DNA of 8,786 bases from Bacteroidota bacterium (GTDB lineage: Bacteria; Bacteroidota; Ignavibacteria; Ignavibacteriales; Melioribacteraceae): the NCBI GenBank assembly GCA_021812745.1, contig JAKAMS010000091.1, positions 1-8,786 on the forward strand, in the 5' to 3' direction. Made by a program: the position numbers and the translations under genes. The notes below the pieces were generated by a model, which saw only the letters and a list, made by a program, of their open reading frames with translations, was not told where the DNA came from and ran no database searches. This document shows, one piece after another, positions 1-7,123 of the stretch (position 1 is the stretch's first letter; the number at the start of each line of letters is the position of its first letter).

Positions 1-587
1 TTGTAACAACCAATAATGAAGCACTTGGCGAGAAGATGCGTATTCAGCGTGTGCATGGAATGGAACCAAAGTATTATCATAAAATGATGGGCGGTAATTT
101 TAGATTGGATGCTCTGCAAGCCGCAGTGTTAAGAGTGAAGCTGCCTCATCTCGATTCATGGTCGGCAAAAAGAAGAGAGAATGCAGATACTTATTCTAAA
201 TATTTTTTTGAAGCCGGTTTGGCTACCGAAGAAGGATTACTGGCATTTGATACAAATAACAAAGTATTACTGCCGAAAGCGGTTTATAAAACTTCCGGGT
301 TTAAGAATCATCATATTTATAACCAGTACATTATTAGAGTAGAGAATAGAGATTCATTAATTAACTATTTAAGACAGAAAGAGATTGGCTGCGAAATTTA
401 TTATCCGGTTCCGTTCCACCGTCAAGAATGTTTCTCATATTTGAAATGCAAAGATGAAGATTACCCCGTTTCTAACAACGCGGCAAGTAGTTCAATCGCT
501 CTGCCCATCTATCCGGAATTGAGCAATGAACAAATAAAGTTTGTTGTAGATTCAATTGCAGAGTTTATGAAAACAGAATCCAAATAG
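1..587 (+). CDS. DegT/DnrJ/EryC1/StrS-family PLP-dependent sugar aminotransferase, C-terminal part (5' end outside window)
   Basis: The reading frame is open from the left edge (first whole codon at 3) to the TAG at 585-587, giving about 194 residues. The ATG at 36 is internal, because the codons before it continue the family pattern (VTTNNEALGEKMR). Family hallmarks seen are the RVHG segment, GGNFRLDALQAAVLRVKL (the G-N-R-x-D-x-x-Q-A-A block near the active site), the IYYPVPFH motif, and the closing ALPIYPELSNEQIKFVVDSI helix. In this family such enzymes transfer an amino group, usually from glutamate, to a keto-sugar nucleotide during synthesis of amino or deoxyamino sugars for O-antigen, glycans or antibiotics. 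The PLP-binding lysine and N-terminal half lie outside the window, so the substrate cannot be assigned. The full protein is normally about 370-400 residues. Transcription should end at the palindrome 31 nt downstream. The family call is strong; any specific name (WbpE-, RfbE- or ArnB-like) would be a guess. Confidence 0.93.
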   Translation, partial: VTTNNEALGEKMRIQRVHGMEPKYYHKMMGGNFRLDALQAAVLRVKLPHLDSWSAKRRENADTYSKYFFEAGLATEEGLLAFDTNNKVLLPKAVYKTSGFKNHHIYNQYIIRVENRDSLINYLRQKEIGCEIYYPVPFHRQECFSYLKCKDEDYPVSNNAASSSIALPIYPELSNEQIKFVVDSIAEFMKTESK

Positions 588-614
588 TTGTTTGAACGAA
601 AAATACGTAGTTCC

Positions 615-648
615 AAAAAAAAAGAGCCCCGCATGCGGGGCTCTTTTT
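615..648. terminator. Bidirectional Rho-independent terminator between convergent genes
   Basis: Positions 619-648 form a perfect 30-nt palindrome centred on GCATGC, with a GAGCCCC/GGGGCTC stem core at 624-630 and 637-643 and flanking A and T runs. Reading right, the stem runs into five T at 644-648, terminating the aminotransferase gene whose stop is 31 nt upstream. Reading left, it runs into the complement of a nine-A run (615-623), a stronger U tract, terminating the large secreted-protein gene whose stop codon is only 3 nt away. One element therefore serves both converging transcripts. Confidence 0.93.
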
Positions 649-651
649 AAT

Positions 652-3600
652 TTACTTCATCAATATTAGTTTCTTGCTAACCGAATAATTATCCGTTTGT
701 AATCTGTAGAAATAAATTCCGCTTGATAAATTAGCTGCGTTAAATTCTACTTCATGATATCCTGCCGGTTGCTGAGCTTTAACGAGTGATGCAACTTCAT
801 TACCAAGTATATCAAATATTTTAAGCTGTACAAAAGAGCCTGTAGGAATTGAATATCTGATTCTTGTTGTTGGATTAAATGGATTTGGATAATTCTGGTA
901 TAAAGTATACTTAGTAGGAAGTGAATTGTCACTTTCATTAACATCAGTTACAACATTTATAACAGCCGCAATCCACATATCAACGTCAAAATTTCCGCTG
1001 CTCCATTGTGATTGCATATCATAATAATTGCCGTCACTCCATTTTTCCCACGCTCTCTTTTGCCCGTTGCCTTGTCCAAGTGTATCTGCAATAATTGCAA
1101 ACTGATCATCTACGCTGCTATTCCATTCAATACCAACAAAGAAGGAGTTACTAAAATATACTTGTGGAGAGATTGAGAATGTATTGAATACAACTCCTTT
1201 ATTGCTTATATCAATCACGTTAGTCGAATATGATTGAGAGTAAAGTTGTGTTCCGGGAGCGCCGTTAGTACCTACACTTCTAACAACCAGATTAAAATTA
1301 TCTGCGGCGCCAGTAATTATTTTTGCCGCAAAATAAACTTTCACCTCAGTTAAGTTGCCGGTTCCGTTAAAATCGAATCTTTGGTACTTTCCTAAATCGC
1401 CGTATTTATTTGGTCCGAAAACATGCCCGGGAACTTCACCGCTAACAGGAGGATTAGATGGCGTAACTGTCCAAGTTATCGGTTTGTCGCCATAGAACAA
1501 TGTTTGTGTTGAAGTCTGACCTGTAATTGTTAACTGTACAATTGAGGAAGCGGAACTCAAATTGTTAGAGGTATCGAATGCTTTGACCATGAACCAATAA
1601 TTTCTTCCGCCAGATAAATTTGTAAGCGTAATTGAATTTGCATTGAAAACAAGAATAGGGGAGTTTCCTTGAGAAGCGCCTGTTGCTGTCCAATTAGTTC
1701 CGTCTGTGCTGTAATAAAAATAGTAACCGGATAAATCTGGTTCTGTATTTTTAGTCCATGTAAATGTTGCTGAACCCGTTCCTGCTAATTGACCTGTAAA
1801 ACTTGCCGGCGCCGATGGTGCAATTGCATCCGGTACGTTTACTGCTCTGTTAATAACTTTTGTTGTTAATCCTGTTCCGGTGATTGTCAATCTGTATAAA
1901 TTAAATCCGGATATGTTTTTATTTGCATTTATAGAATAATCTACAGTTGCTGTTGTGCTTGCGTTGATAGTTCCTACGCTTCTTACCAATGTTCCGGATG
2001 CTAAGGTTAATCCGTTAAACAATTCCAATGTTACATTCACATTAGTTGCTGCAACAGTTCCGGTATTAAAAATATCTAGATGAACTGTGAAAGGATTTGG
2101 TGCTAGATTTCCGTTCTGCAACAATAAACTTGATGGAGAGGTAATAGAAATAGCTAACGGTGGCTGTAATTCAACATTTGGTTTTATACTTCTTGATGCT
2201 TTGTTATTTGATTCGTTTGATTCTGTGATTTGGTTTGCCGGATCAACTTTTACAACAATGTTGTGATACTCCGGACTTGCCGGAACTTTATAAGTGAAGT
2301 AAAATGTATTTGTTCCGTTAACAGAGATAGAAGAAAGCACGCCGCTTCCAATGATTGGCGCATTGCCTCCCGCATCGGGGTCTCCATCATACGCAACACA
2401 ATTTACATCAGTAGCCGCTACGCTGCCGTAATTATGAACTGTTACTGTAACAGTTATATTATCACCGGCATTTATATCTGTATCCGCTTTGCTGTATGCA
2501 ATATCCGAACTTGAAATTGCTAAATCCGGATAATCTGAAGAATATGCAAGTGGCATAAAATCAGCGCCCGCTTCACTATAACTCTGAATTATGGAAACAT
2601 TCCCAGATGATTCAATTTTATAAACATATTTTCCTACAGCAGATGTAAAATTATAATTTTGTCCTTCGTTTAAAGTCCCTTGATATTTAATAGTTGAATT
2701 TGTGTAAGGGAATTGATTGTATGTTCCAAGTTCAGTGATCTTTATACTATTACTATTATCAAAAGAGAAAATATATATATTGCTGCCAATTGTTGGCATG
2801 TAGAATAATTTTCCAAATCCTTTCCCATTTTCATCAATTGCCCGTGTCATATACGCATATGTATCATTACCTCCACCTGTCCATCTTCCAGCATATGGAA
2901 TGTTTCCGGCAGAAATATTTCCAGTAGAGGTAACCGACCAAAATGTTGCGGCTTCTATTGCATCCGTGTGGACTTGGCCTTTTTGAAGTGTGAATGAGCT
3001 GATAGTCGCTCCGGTTCCAAGATTTTTGACAGTAACAGTATTATTATCTGCATATGAAGTTATCGTAATACTATTTGTCCAAGAACCGATATAACCGGAA
3101 AAGCCATAAAAAAGCATTCCTGCAAATGTTCCGTTGCTCGATGGTATATAATAATCCTGATCCGCATAGGACAAAGCAGAAATAGGTTTAGTGCCTGTAA
3201 CTTGTAATAATTTACTAAATGGTACGCTACTAGAATTTCTAAAGGAATAATATTGACCAGTATTAAGTGTCCCCGCTGCTAATAAGCTCCCTGTAGTTAA
3301 ATCCTTAACGGTAAAACCAGTATTATCATTGTAAGCGAATATGATAAAGTCTTCTCCACCAAAATAGTTTCTTGTCATATAAGTATTTAATTTGGTCGAA
3401 ACACCTCGACCAGCTTCATCTACTGCAAAATATCCGTCAATACCTGTTGTGGTGGCATCCCCTACAAGTACCGTATAAGTTTTATTACCAACAATTTTAA
3501 AAACACCGCTTCCAAAATTAAATGTCTGATATTTATCTAAGGCTAATGTCTTAGTATCTTTTAGAGTTCCGTTCGCATCATAAACTGAAACGATTGTATT

Positions 3601-3837
3601 ATCGAAATAAGAAAATATTATTATGTCTCCAAAAGTATAGACGGTTGTGGAAAAATTTCCATTTGTTTCTTTAGGTGTGAGAAATGAATTCCTCATTTCC
3701 GGGAAGGTAAATTTATCTTGCTTAAAAATACTCTCAGGTACAGCTGATCTAGTTCCTTGCGCTAAATAATTAGCTGCTGTAATTAAATAGAACAAGGAAA
3801 AAACAAATAGGATGGTTCTAGTAGAAGTTTTGAACAT
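652..3837 (-). CDS. Large secreted multidomain surface protein with type IX secretion (Por) C-terminal sorting domain
   Basis: The product has 1061 residues. The start ATG (3835-3837) is preceded by a strong GAGGAGG site four bases away. Residues 1 to about 26 form a signal peptide: basic start, hydrophobic core ILFVFSLFYLI, small residues before AQG. About residues 68-422 contain four degenerate copies of a beta-rich unit with IIFSYFDN-like, TL..GQ.Y.F and KPISALSY-like segments, resembling IgGFc-binding-type adhesive repeats. About 437-552 is a CARDB-like adhesion module (YPDLAISSSDI to NESNNKASRSI), and about 560-670 a second Ig-like module. About 674-772 is a fibronectin type III-like domain. 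About 780-960 is a beta-sandwich common in type IX cargo. Residues 974-1061 are the type A sorting tail, with YQNYPNPFNPTTRIRY, KIFDILGNEV and SGIYFYRL before a lysine-rich end. The protein should cross the inner membrane by Sec and the outer membrane by type IX secretion, then be anchored or released. No catalytic domain is visible, so adhesion or glycan binding is likely but inferred. Confidence 0.93.
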   Translation of the reverse strand: MFKTSTRTILFVFSLFYLITAANYLAQGTRSAVPESIFKQDKFTFPEMRNSFLTPKETNGNFSTTVYTFGDIIIFSYFDNTIVSVYDANGTLKDTKTLALDKYQTFNFGSGVFKIVGNKTYTVLVGDATTTGIDGYFAVDEAGRGVSTKLNTYMTRNYFGGEDFIIFAYNDNTGFTVKDLTTGSLLAAGTLNTGQYYSFRNSSSVPFSKLLQVTGTKPISALSYADQDYYIPSSNGTFAGMLFYGFSGYIGSWTNSITITSYADNNTVTVKNLGTGATISSFTLQKGQVHTDAIEAATFWSVTSTGNISAGNIPYAGRWTGGGNDTYAYMTRAIDENGKGFGKLFYMPTIGSNIYIFSFDNSNSIKITELGTYNQFPYTNSTIKYQGTLNEGQNYNFTSAVGKYVYKIESSGNVSIIQSYSEAGADFMPLAYSSDYPDLAISSSDIAYSKADTDINAGDNITVTVTVHNYGSVAATDVNCVAYDGDPDAGGNAPIIGSGVLSSISVNGTNTFYFTYKVPASPEYHNIVVKVDPANQITESNESNNKASRSIKPNVELQPPLAISITSPSSLLLQNGNLAPNPFTVHLDIFNTGTVAATNVNVTLELFNGLTLASGTLVRSVGTINASTTATVDYSINANKNISGFNLYRLTITGTGLTTKVINRAVNVPDAIAPSAPASFTGQLAGTGSATFTWTKNTEPDLSGYYFYYSTDGTNWTATGASQGNSPILVFNANSITLTNLSGGRNYWFMVKAFDTSNNLSSASSIVQLTITGQTSTQTLFYGDKPITWTVTPSNPPVSGEVPGHVFGPNKYGDLGKYQRFDFNGTGNLTEVKVYFAAKIITGAADNFNLVVRSVGTNGAPGTQLYSQSYSTNVIDISNKGVVFNTFSISPQVYFSNSFFVGIEWNSSVDDQFAIIADTLGQGNGQKRAWEKWSDGNYYDMQSQWSSGNFDVDMWIAAVINVVTDVNESDNSLPTKYTLYQNYPNPFNPTTRIRYSIPTGSFVQLKIFDILGNEVASLVKAQQPAGYHEVEFNAANLSSGIYFYRLQTDNYSVSKKLILMK
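2572..3636 (-). repeat. Four degenerate tandem beta-rich protein repeats within the secreted protein
   Basis: Residues of about 68-126, 159-226, 251-317 and 351-422 share one pattern. Each has an opening strand (IIIFSYFDN, FIIFAYNDN, ITITSYADN, IYIFSFDNS), a V-x-V or I-x-I strand with a following turn, a TL or TLN(T/E)GQ-Y-F-like turn, and a closing V-x-x-x-(G/K)-x-I strand (for example VTGTKPISALSY, IESSGNVSIIQSY). The units are 85-100 residues apart and diverged at the DNA level, so they are old duplications rather than a recent repeat array. The TL.GQ.Y.F and KPI segments recall IgGFc-binding-type domains. That resemblance is from memory, not a search. Confidence 0.5.
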
Positions 3838-3841
3838 ATTG

Positions 3842-3848
3842 CCTCCTC
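3842..3848 (-). promoter_or_regulatory. Strong Shine-Dalgarno site of the secreted-protein gene
   Basis: On the minus strand this reads GAGGAGG, followed by CAAT and the ATG. It fixes the start at 3837. It is one of only two clear Shine-Dalgarno sites in the window, the other being at 4098, and both precede the first gene of a transcription unit. Confidence 0.7.
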
Positions 3849-3918
3849 GATATATTATGGATGATACTTAAAAAGTACTGCATCTATATATTTTATTAAG
3901 ACAGAAATAGCCGAGGAG
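3843..3918 (-). promoter_or_regulatory. Possible anti-Shine-Dalgarno / Shine-Dalgarno pairing in the leader of the secreted-protein gene
   Basis: In minus-strand RNA, CUCCUCG (complement of 3912-3918) is exactly complementary to CGAGGAG (complement of 3843-3849), which contains the ribosome binding site. One further G-U pair is possible. The arms are separated by 62 nt. If transcription begins upstream of 3918, this 7-8 bp helix could mask the Shine-Dalgarno site. The pairing is seen in the sequence, but the transcript start and any regulatory role are inferred. Confidence 0.25.
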
Positions 3919-4047
3919 TTGCTTTCAAAAATTAAATACTTCTTACGTTCACAAAACCGAATAAAATTTAGATTTCTAACTCTGAATTGTCAAGATGTTT
4001 TTTACAAAAGTGACGCAGGAAACAGAAAAATGTTTATCAATTCATCC

Positions 4048-4076
4048 TTTACTTAAAGCCAAAATGGGTTTATTAT
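4048..4076 (+). promoter_or_regulatory. Candidate promoter of the sugar-kinase operon
   Basis: TTTACT (4048-4053, four of six matches to TTGACA), a 17-nt spacer and TATTAT (4071-4076, five of six matches to TATAAT) make a well-spaced sigma70-like promoter. The stretch TATTATTG also comes within one base of the Bacteroidota -7 element TAnnTTTG. Transcription from here would start near 4083 and give a leader of about 27 nt before the microprotein start at 4110. AT-rich intergenic DNA yields such matches by chance, so confidence is modest. Confidence 0.4.
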
Positions 4077-4097
4077 TGAATCAAATTTTTATCTTTT

Positions 4098-4101
4098 GGA
4101 G
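4098..4101 (+). promoter_or_regulatory. Shine-Dalgarno site of the 34-residue microprotein
   Basis: GGAG, extended to GGAGAAA, lies eight bases before the ATG at 4110, an ideal spacing. It is the main evidence that the short reading frame is translated. The following kinase has no comparable site and probably relies on ribosomes leaving this reading frame. Confidence 0.65.
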
Positions 4102-4109
4102 AAACCTGT

Positions 4110-4214
4110 ATGTATATTGACTGGATAACGTGGAGTATATGGCTTATTGGTTTTATAATAATGATAGTCTGGATTATGATACCGATCAGGGAATTCAAAC
4201 AGCTTAGAAAATGA
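4110..4214 (+). CDS. 34-residue tryptophan-rich single-pass membrane microprotein, translationally coupled to the downstream kinase
   Basis: The ATG at 4110 opens 34 codons ending with TGA at 4212-4214, which overlaps the kinase ATG at 4211 as ATGA. A GGAG site sits eight bases before the start. The protein begins MYIDWITWSIW, continues through a strongly hydrophobic stretch to about residue 26 (LIGFIIMIVWIMIPI), and ends with a charged tail, REFKQLRK. This suggests one transmembrane helix with the basic C-terminus in the cytoplasm. Four of 34 residues are tryptophan, three of them spaced every third residue (5, 8, 11), near the membrane interface. I do not recognise a named family. It could be a small accessory subunit of a transporter, by analogy with the tiny partners of sodium-solute symporters, a membrane anchor for pathway enzymes, or mainly a leader that couples translation. 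It is too short for usual gene-calling cut-offs and may be missed. Confidence 0.72.
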   Translation: MYIDWITWSIWLIGFIIMIVWIMIPIREFKQLRK

Positions 4215-5302
4215 AAAAAAGAAAAATCAAAATTTCTACTCCCGGAAGAGTTTGTCTTTTTGGCGAACATCAAGATTATCTTGGTTTGCCGGTTATTGCA
4301 TGCGCAATCTCAAAGCGAATTTCGATTGAAGGAATAGAACGGAACGATGCACAAGTAAATATTGATCTGCCGGATTTAAATTCATCCGAATCGTTCATCA
4401 TCGGTGAAAAATTAGATTATATTCTTGAAAGGGATTATCTCCGCAGCGGTGTAAACGTAATGATGAAAAATGGTTTCACTTTCTCAAAAGGATTTGACTG
4501 TGTTGTAAAAGGTGAAATTCCAATCAATGCGGGAACATCAAGTTCATCCGCGATGATAATAAGTTGGATAAATTTTCTTTCAAGGATGAGCGATCAAAAT
4601 AAAATACTTGAGCCGGGAAAAATTGCAGAATTGGCTTACAACGCAGAAGTGTTGGAATTTTCCGAACCCGGCGGAATGATGGACCATTATTCTACCGCTG
4701 TCGGAAAAGTTATCTGGCTTGAATCATTTCCGGAAATCAAATTGAAAAAAATAGATACAAATCCCGGCGCGTTTGTGCTTGGCAATTCAACAGAAGCTAA
4801 AGACACAAAATTTATTCTTGCCAGAGTTAAGAGAGGTGTAGTTAATATATCCAAAGAACTTATGCAGAATCATTCCGATTTTTCTCTGCAGACAATTTCT
4901 TTAGAGGATTTGAATAGATATAAAGATGAATTAACTGAAGAGCAGATGGAGTTATTGGAGGGAACAATCCGCAATAGAGAGATAACTTTTGAAGCCGATA
5001 AACTTTTATCCGCCGGAAAATTTGATGAACGAAGACTCGGAAGGTTAATGAATGAACATCAAAAAGTTTTAAGGGATGTTCTAAAAATATCCACACCCAA
5101 AATTGATAAGATGATTGATGCCGCTCTTAATGCCGGAGCTTACGGTGCAAAGATAAACGGTTCCGGCGGCGGCGGCTGTATGTTTGCTTACGCGCCGGAA
5201 AATCCGGAAAAAGTTTTAGATGAAGTGAAGAAAATTTCTAACGAAGCGTGGATTGTTTTTCCCGATGAAGGAACGCACGAAGAATCAGCCAATGGAAAAT
5301 AA
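4211..5302 (+). CDS. GHMP-family sugar kinase, galactokinase-like
   Basis: The 363-residue cytoplasmic product carries all three GHMP motifs. Motif 1 is PGRVCLFGEHQDYLG (residues 11-25), the galactokinase-type signature with E19, D22 and Y23 for sugar binding. Motif 2 is the ATP phosphate loop INAGTSSSSA (105-114). Motif 3 is KINGSGGGGC (314-323). EPGGMMDHYS (152-161) matches the galactokinase GIMDQ segment and provides the likely catalytic base D158. The expected reaction is ATP-dependent phosphorylation of a free sugar at C1. The Q in GEHQDY, where galactokinases have T, and the GSGGGGC form of motif 3 set it apart from GalK. The true substrate could be galactose, another hexose, a uronic acid or an N-acetylhexosamine. 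Translation probably couples to the overlapping microprotein. The next gene begins directly after the stop codon. The family is certain; the substrate is not. Confidence 0.9.
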   Translation: MKKRKIKISTPGRVCLFGEHQDYLGLPVIACAISKRISIEGIERNDAQVNIDLPDLNSSESFIIGEKLDYILERDYLRSGVNVMMKNGFTFSKGFDCVVKGEIPINAGTSSSSAMIISWINFLSRMSDQNKILEPGKIAELAYNAEVLEFSEPGGMMDHYSTAVGKVIWLESFPEIKLKKIDTNPGAFVLGNSTEAKDTKFILARVKRGVVNISKELMQNHSDFSLQTISLEDLNRYKDELTEEQMELLEGTIRNREITFEADKLLSAGKFDERRLGRLMNEHQKVLRDVLKISTPKIDKMIDAALNAGAYGAKINGSGGGGCMFAYAPENPEKVLDEVKKISNEAWIVFPDEGTHEESANGK

Positions 5303-6163
5303 ATGAAAAGAAAGTTAGTCATACTAGCCGGCGGTGTTTCTTCACGAATGAAAAATTCTACTGTTTCTGATAATCAAGTTGATTCAAAATTAATTGATGA
5401 TGCGAAGAATAAATCAAAAGGAATGATAAGAATAGGCGAAGATGAACGCCCATTTTTAGATTATCTTCTTTTTAATGCGCGTTCAGCAGGTTATCAAGAT
5501 ACCGTAATTGTAATTAGCGAGCGGGATAACTCGATAAAAGAACATTACAGAAATAATTCAATTGAAGGATTGAATATTTCTTATGCTGTGCAATCGGTGC
5601 CGTTAGGCAGAGAAAAACCGCTTGGTACTGCGGATGCCCTTTATCAAGCTCTCAAATCAAAACCGAATTGGAAAGGCGCATCTTTTACAATATGTAACAG
5701 CGATAATCTATATTCTGTTAATGCACTTAAATTGATGCTTGAGTCAAAGCATCTCAATGCCATGATTGATTACGAACGTGATGGATTGGAAGTTGAGAAA
5801 GAACGGATAGAGAAATTTGCGGTTACAAAAAAAGATGATGAAGGATTTCTGTTAGACATAATTGAAAAACCGACTGATGAAGAAATCAAAACAGTAAAAG
5901 GGAAGAATGGATTTATAGGCGTGAGCATGAATCTTTTCCGTTTCAAATACGATATGATTTTTCCGTTCCTTGAAACAGTGCCGCTACATCCGGTGCGTCA
6001 AGAAAAAGAATTGCCTGCGGCAGTTAAGTTGATGATTGCCGAGAATCCAAAATCTTTTTTTTGTTATCCGTTGAGAGAACATGTTCCGGATTTAACAAGT
6101 AAAAGTGATATTTTAACAGTGAAAAAATATTTAGAAAAACACTATCACAATTTTTCTCTCTGA
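5303..6163 (+). CDS. Sugar-1-phosphate nucleotidyltransferase family protein (NTP-transferase fold)
   Basis: The 286-residue protein starts at the base after the kinase stop codon, so the two are almost surely co-translated. It shows the nucleotidyltransferase signature LAGGVSSRM (8-16) for nucleotide binding, a base/sugar loop PLGTADAL (106-113), the metal-binding aspartate in CNSDNL (131-136), and IEKP (187-190), typical of hexose-1-phosphate uridylyl- and thymidylyltransferases. Enzymes of this fold join a sugar-1-phosphate to an NTP, releasing pyrophosphate. Placed after an anomeric kinase and before an epimerase, it most likely makes the NDP-sugar of a salvage pathway. Between SSRM and the KGMIRIG segment (39-45), which should carry the phosphate-contacting lysine, sits a charged polar stretch of about 22 residues, longer than usual. 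No acyltransferase or left-handed helix domain follows, so it is not GlmU-like. The nucleotide (UTP, dTTP or other) cannot be decided. Confidence 0.85.
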   Translation: MKRKLVILAGGVSSRMKNSTVSDNQVDSKLIDDAKNKSKGMIRIGEDERPFLDYLLFNARSAGYQDTVIVISERDNSIKEHYRNNSIEGLNISYAVQSVPLGREKPLGTADALYQALKSKPNWKGASFTICNSDNLYSVNALKLMLESKHLNAMIDYERDGLEVEKERIEKFAVTKKDDEGFLLDIIEKPTDEEIKTVKGKNGFIGVSMNLFRFKYDMIFPFLETVPLHPVRQEKELPAAVKLMIAENPKSFFCYPLREHVPDLTSKSDILTVKKYLEKHYHNFSL

Positions 6164-6167
6164 AAAT

Positions 6168-7106
6168 ATGAAGCGAACAAAAGTTGTAGTAACCGGCGGA
6201 GCCGGATTTATTGGCAGTCATATTGTTGAACAATGGCTCTCCGAAGATGCCGAAGTTCACATTATTGATAATTTACGAAGCGGATATTTGTCTAACGTAG
6301 AAATATTTCCATCTGTAATATTTCATAAAGGAAGCGTAACAAACCGCGATTTTGTTTTCAAAATTTTACAGAATGCAGATTACGTTCATCATCTTGCCGC
6401 GCTTGTTTCTGTGCCGGAATCAATTGAAAAACCGGAAGAATGTTACGAGATAAACATTAACGGTTTGATAAACGTTCTCGATGCTTCAAAAGAATTTGGG
6501 ATAAAAAAAATTGTGTTAAGCAGTTCTGCTGCTATCTACGGAGAAAATCCAATTTCACCAAAAACAGTTGATCTTGAGCCGGATCCGAAATCTCCTTACG
6601 GAACAACCAAATTTCAAGGGGAAGAACTTCTAAAGCTTTATAATATGAATGACGGTTTAGGCGCAATTTCATTACGCTATTTTAATGTGTTTGGTCCAAG
6701 GCAAGATCCTAAAAGTCAATATGCCGCCGCAGTTCCTATCTTTGTAGAAAAAGCATTGAAGAATGAAGAGATAAAAATTTACGGAGACGGAACACAAACG
6801 CGCGATTTTATTTTTGTGAAGGATGTTGTCAAAGCAAATATTCTAGCCGCTAAAAATGAATCTGTTAACGGTGTCTTCAATGTTGCGACTGGTAATGCAA
6901 TCTCAATTAATGAAATTGCCAAACTTGTTATTTCGGAAATAGGAAGTAAGAGCCAAATAGTTTATGAAAAAGAAAGACCGGGCGATATTAAACACAGCCT
7001 GGCGTCAATTGAAAAGACTAAAGAAGAACTTAACTTTAATCCGGAATACGATTTGTTGAAAGGGCTGAAAGAAACTATAAATTATTTTGCCGCGAAATTA
7101 AAATAA
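6168..7106 (+). CDS. NAD-dependent epimerase/dehydratase, UDP-glucose/UDP-N-acetylglucosamine 4-epimerase-like (extended SDR)
   Basis: The 312-residue protein starts four bases after the nucleotidyltransferase stop. It has the Rossmann NAD-binding motif GGAGFIGSH (10-18), the acidic D34 at the end of the second strand in IIDN, LAALVSVPESI (76-86), the SSS catalytic segment (118-120) and the YxxxK pair Y144/K148 in SPYGTTK. RYFNVFGPRQDP (170-181) and GDGTQTRDFIFVKDV (206-220) are substrate-binding segments typical of UDP-hexose 4-epimerases. The RQDP plus QYAAAVP pattern is closest, from memory, to the UDP-GlcNAc 4-epimerase (WbpP/Gne) group. The expected reaction is reversible C4 inversion of a UDP-sugar through a 4-keto intermediate. 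In this operon it would act on the NDP-sugar made by the preceding two enzymes, or supply its epimer. A 4,6-dehydratase is less likely, because the SSS-Y-K core and length fit epimerases better. Confidence 0.9.
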   Translation: MKRTKVVVTGGAGFIGSHIVEQWLSEDAEVHIIDNLRSGYLSNVEIFPSVIFHKGSVTNRDFVFKILQNADYVHHLAALVSVPESIEKPEECYEININGLINVLDASKEFGIKKIVLSSSAAIYGENPISPKTVDLEPDPKSPYGTTKFQGEELLKLYNMNDGLGAISLRYFNVFGPRQDPKSQYAAAVPIFVEKALKNEEIKIYGDGTQTRDFIFVKDVVKANILAAKNESVNGVFNVATGNAISINEIAKLVISEIGSKSQIVYEKERPGDIKHSLASIEKTKEELNFNPEYDLLKGLKETINYFAAKLK

Positions 7107-7123
7107 CTTTCTTTATAAATGTT

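Noticed and set aside
36..587. Taking the ATG at 36 as a true start of a small 183-residue aminotransferase-like protein.
   Set aside because: The frame stays open to the window edge, and the codons upstream encode the expected family sequence, so the gene is simply cut by the window.
2230..2514. A 94-codon plus-strand open frame opposite the secreted-protein gene.
   Set aside because: It is an antisense shadow of the well-supported CARDB-encoding region, with no ribosome binding site or family resemblance.
3995..4120. A 41-codon plus-strand reading frame (ATG 3995 to TGA 4120) in the intergenic region, overlapping the microprotein start by 11 nt.
   Set aside because: It has no Shine-Dalgarno site, shows no recognisable composition or motif, and runs across the best promoter candidate. 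The 34-residue frame at 4110 has much better start signals.
4073..4273. A 66-codon minus-strand open frame covering the microprotein and the kinase start.
   Set aside because: It is complementary to two coding starts with better evidence, has low-complexity hydrophobic content from AT-rich DNA, and resembles no family.
6055..6062. An eight-T run in the nucleotidyltransferase gene, and eight-A runs in the epimerase and NagB-like genes, as possible programmed slippage sites.
   Set aside because: All three genes read through in frame to family-consistent ends with no conserved alternative frame. Such runs are expected in AT-rich DNA with frequent AAA and TTT codons.
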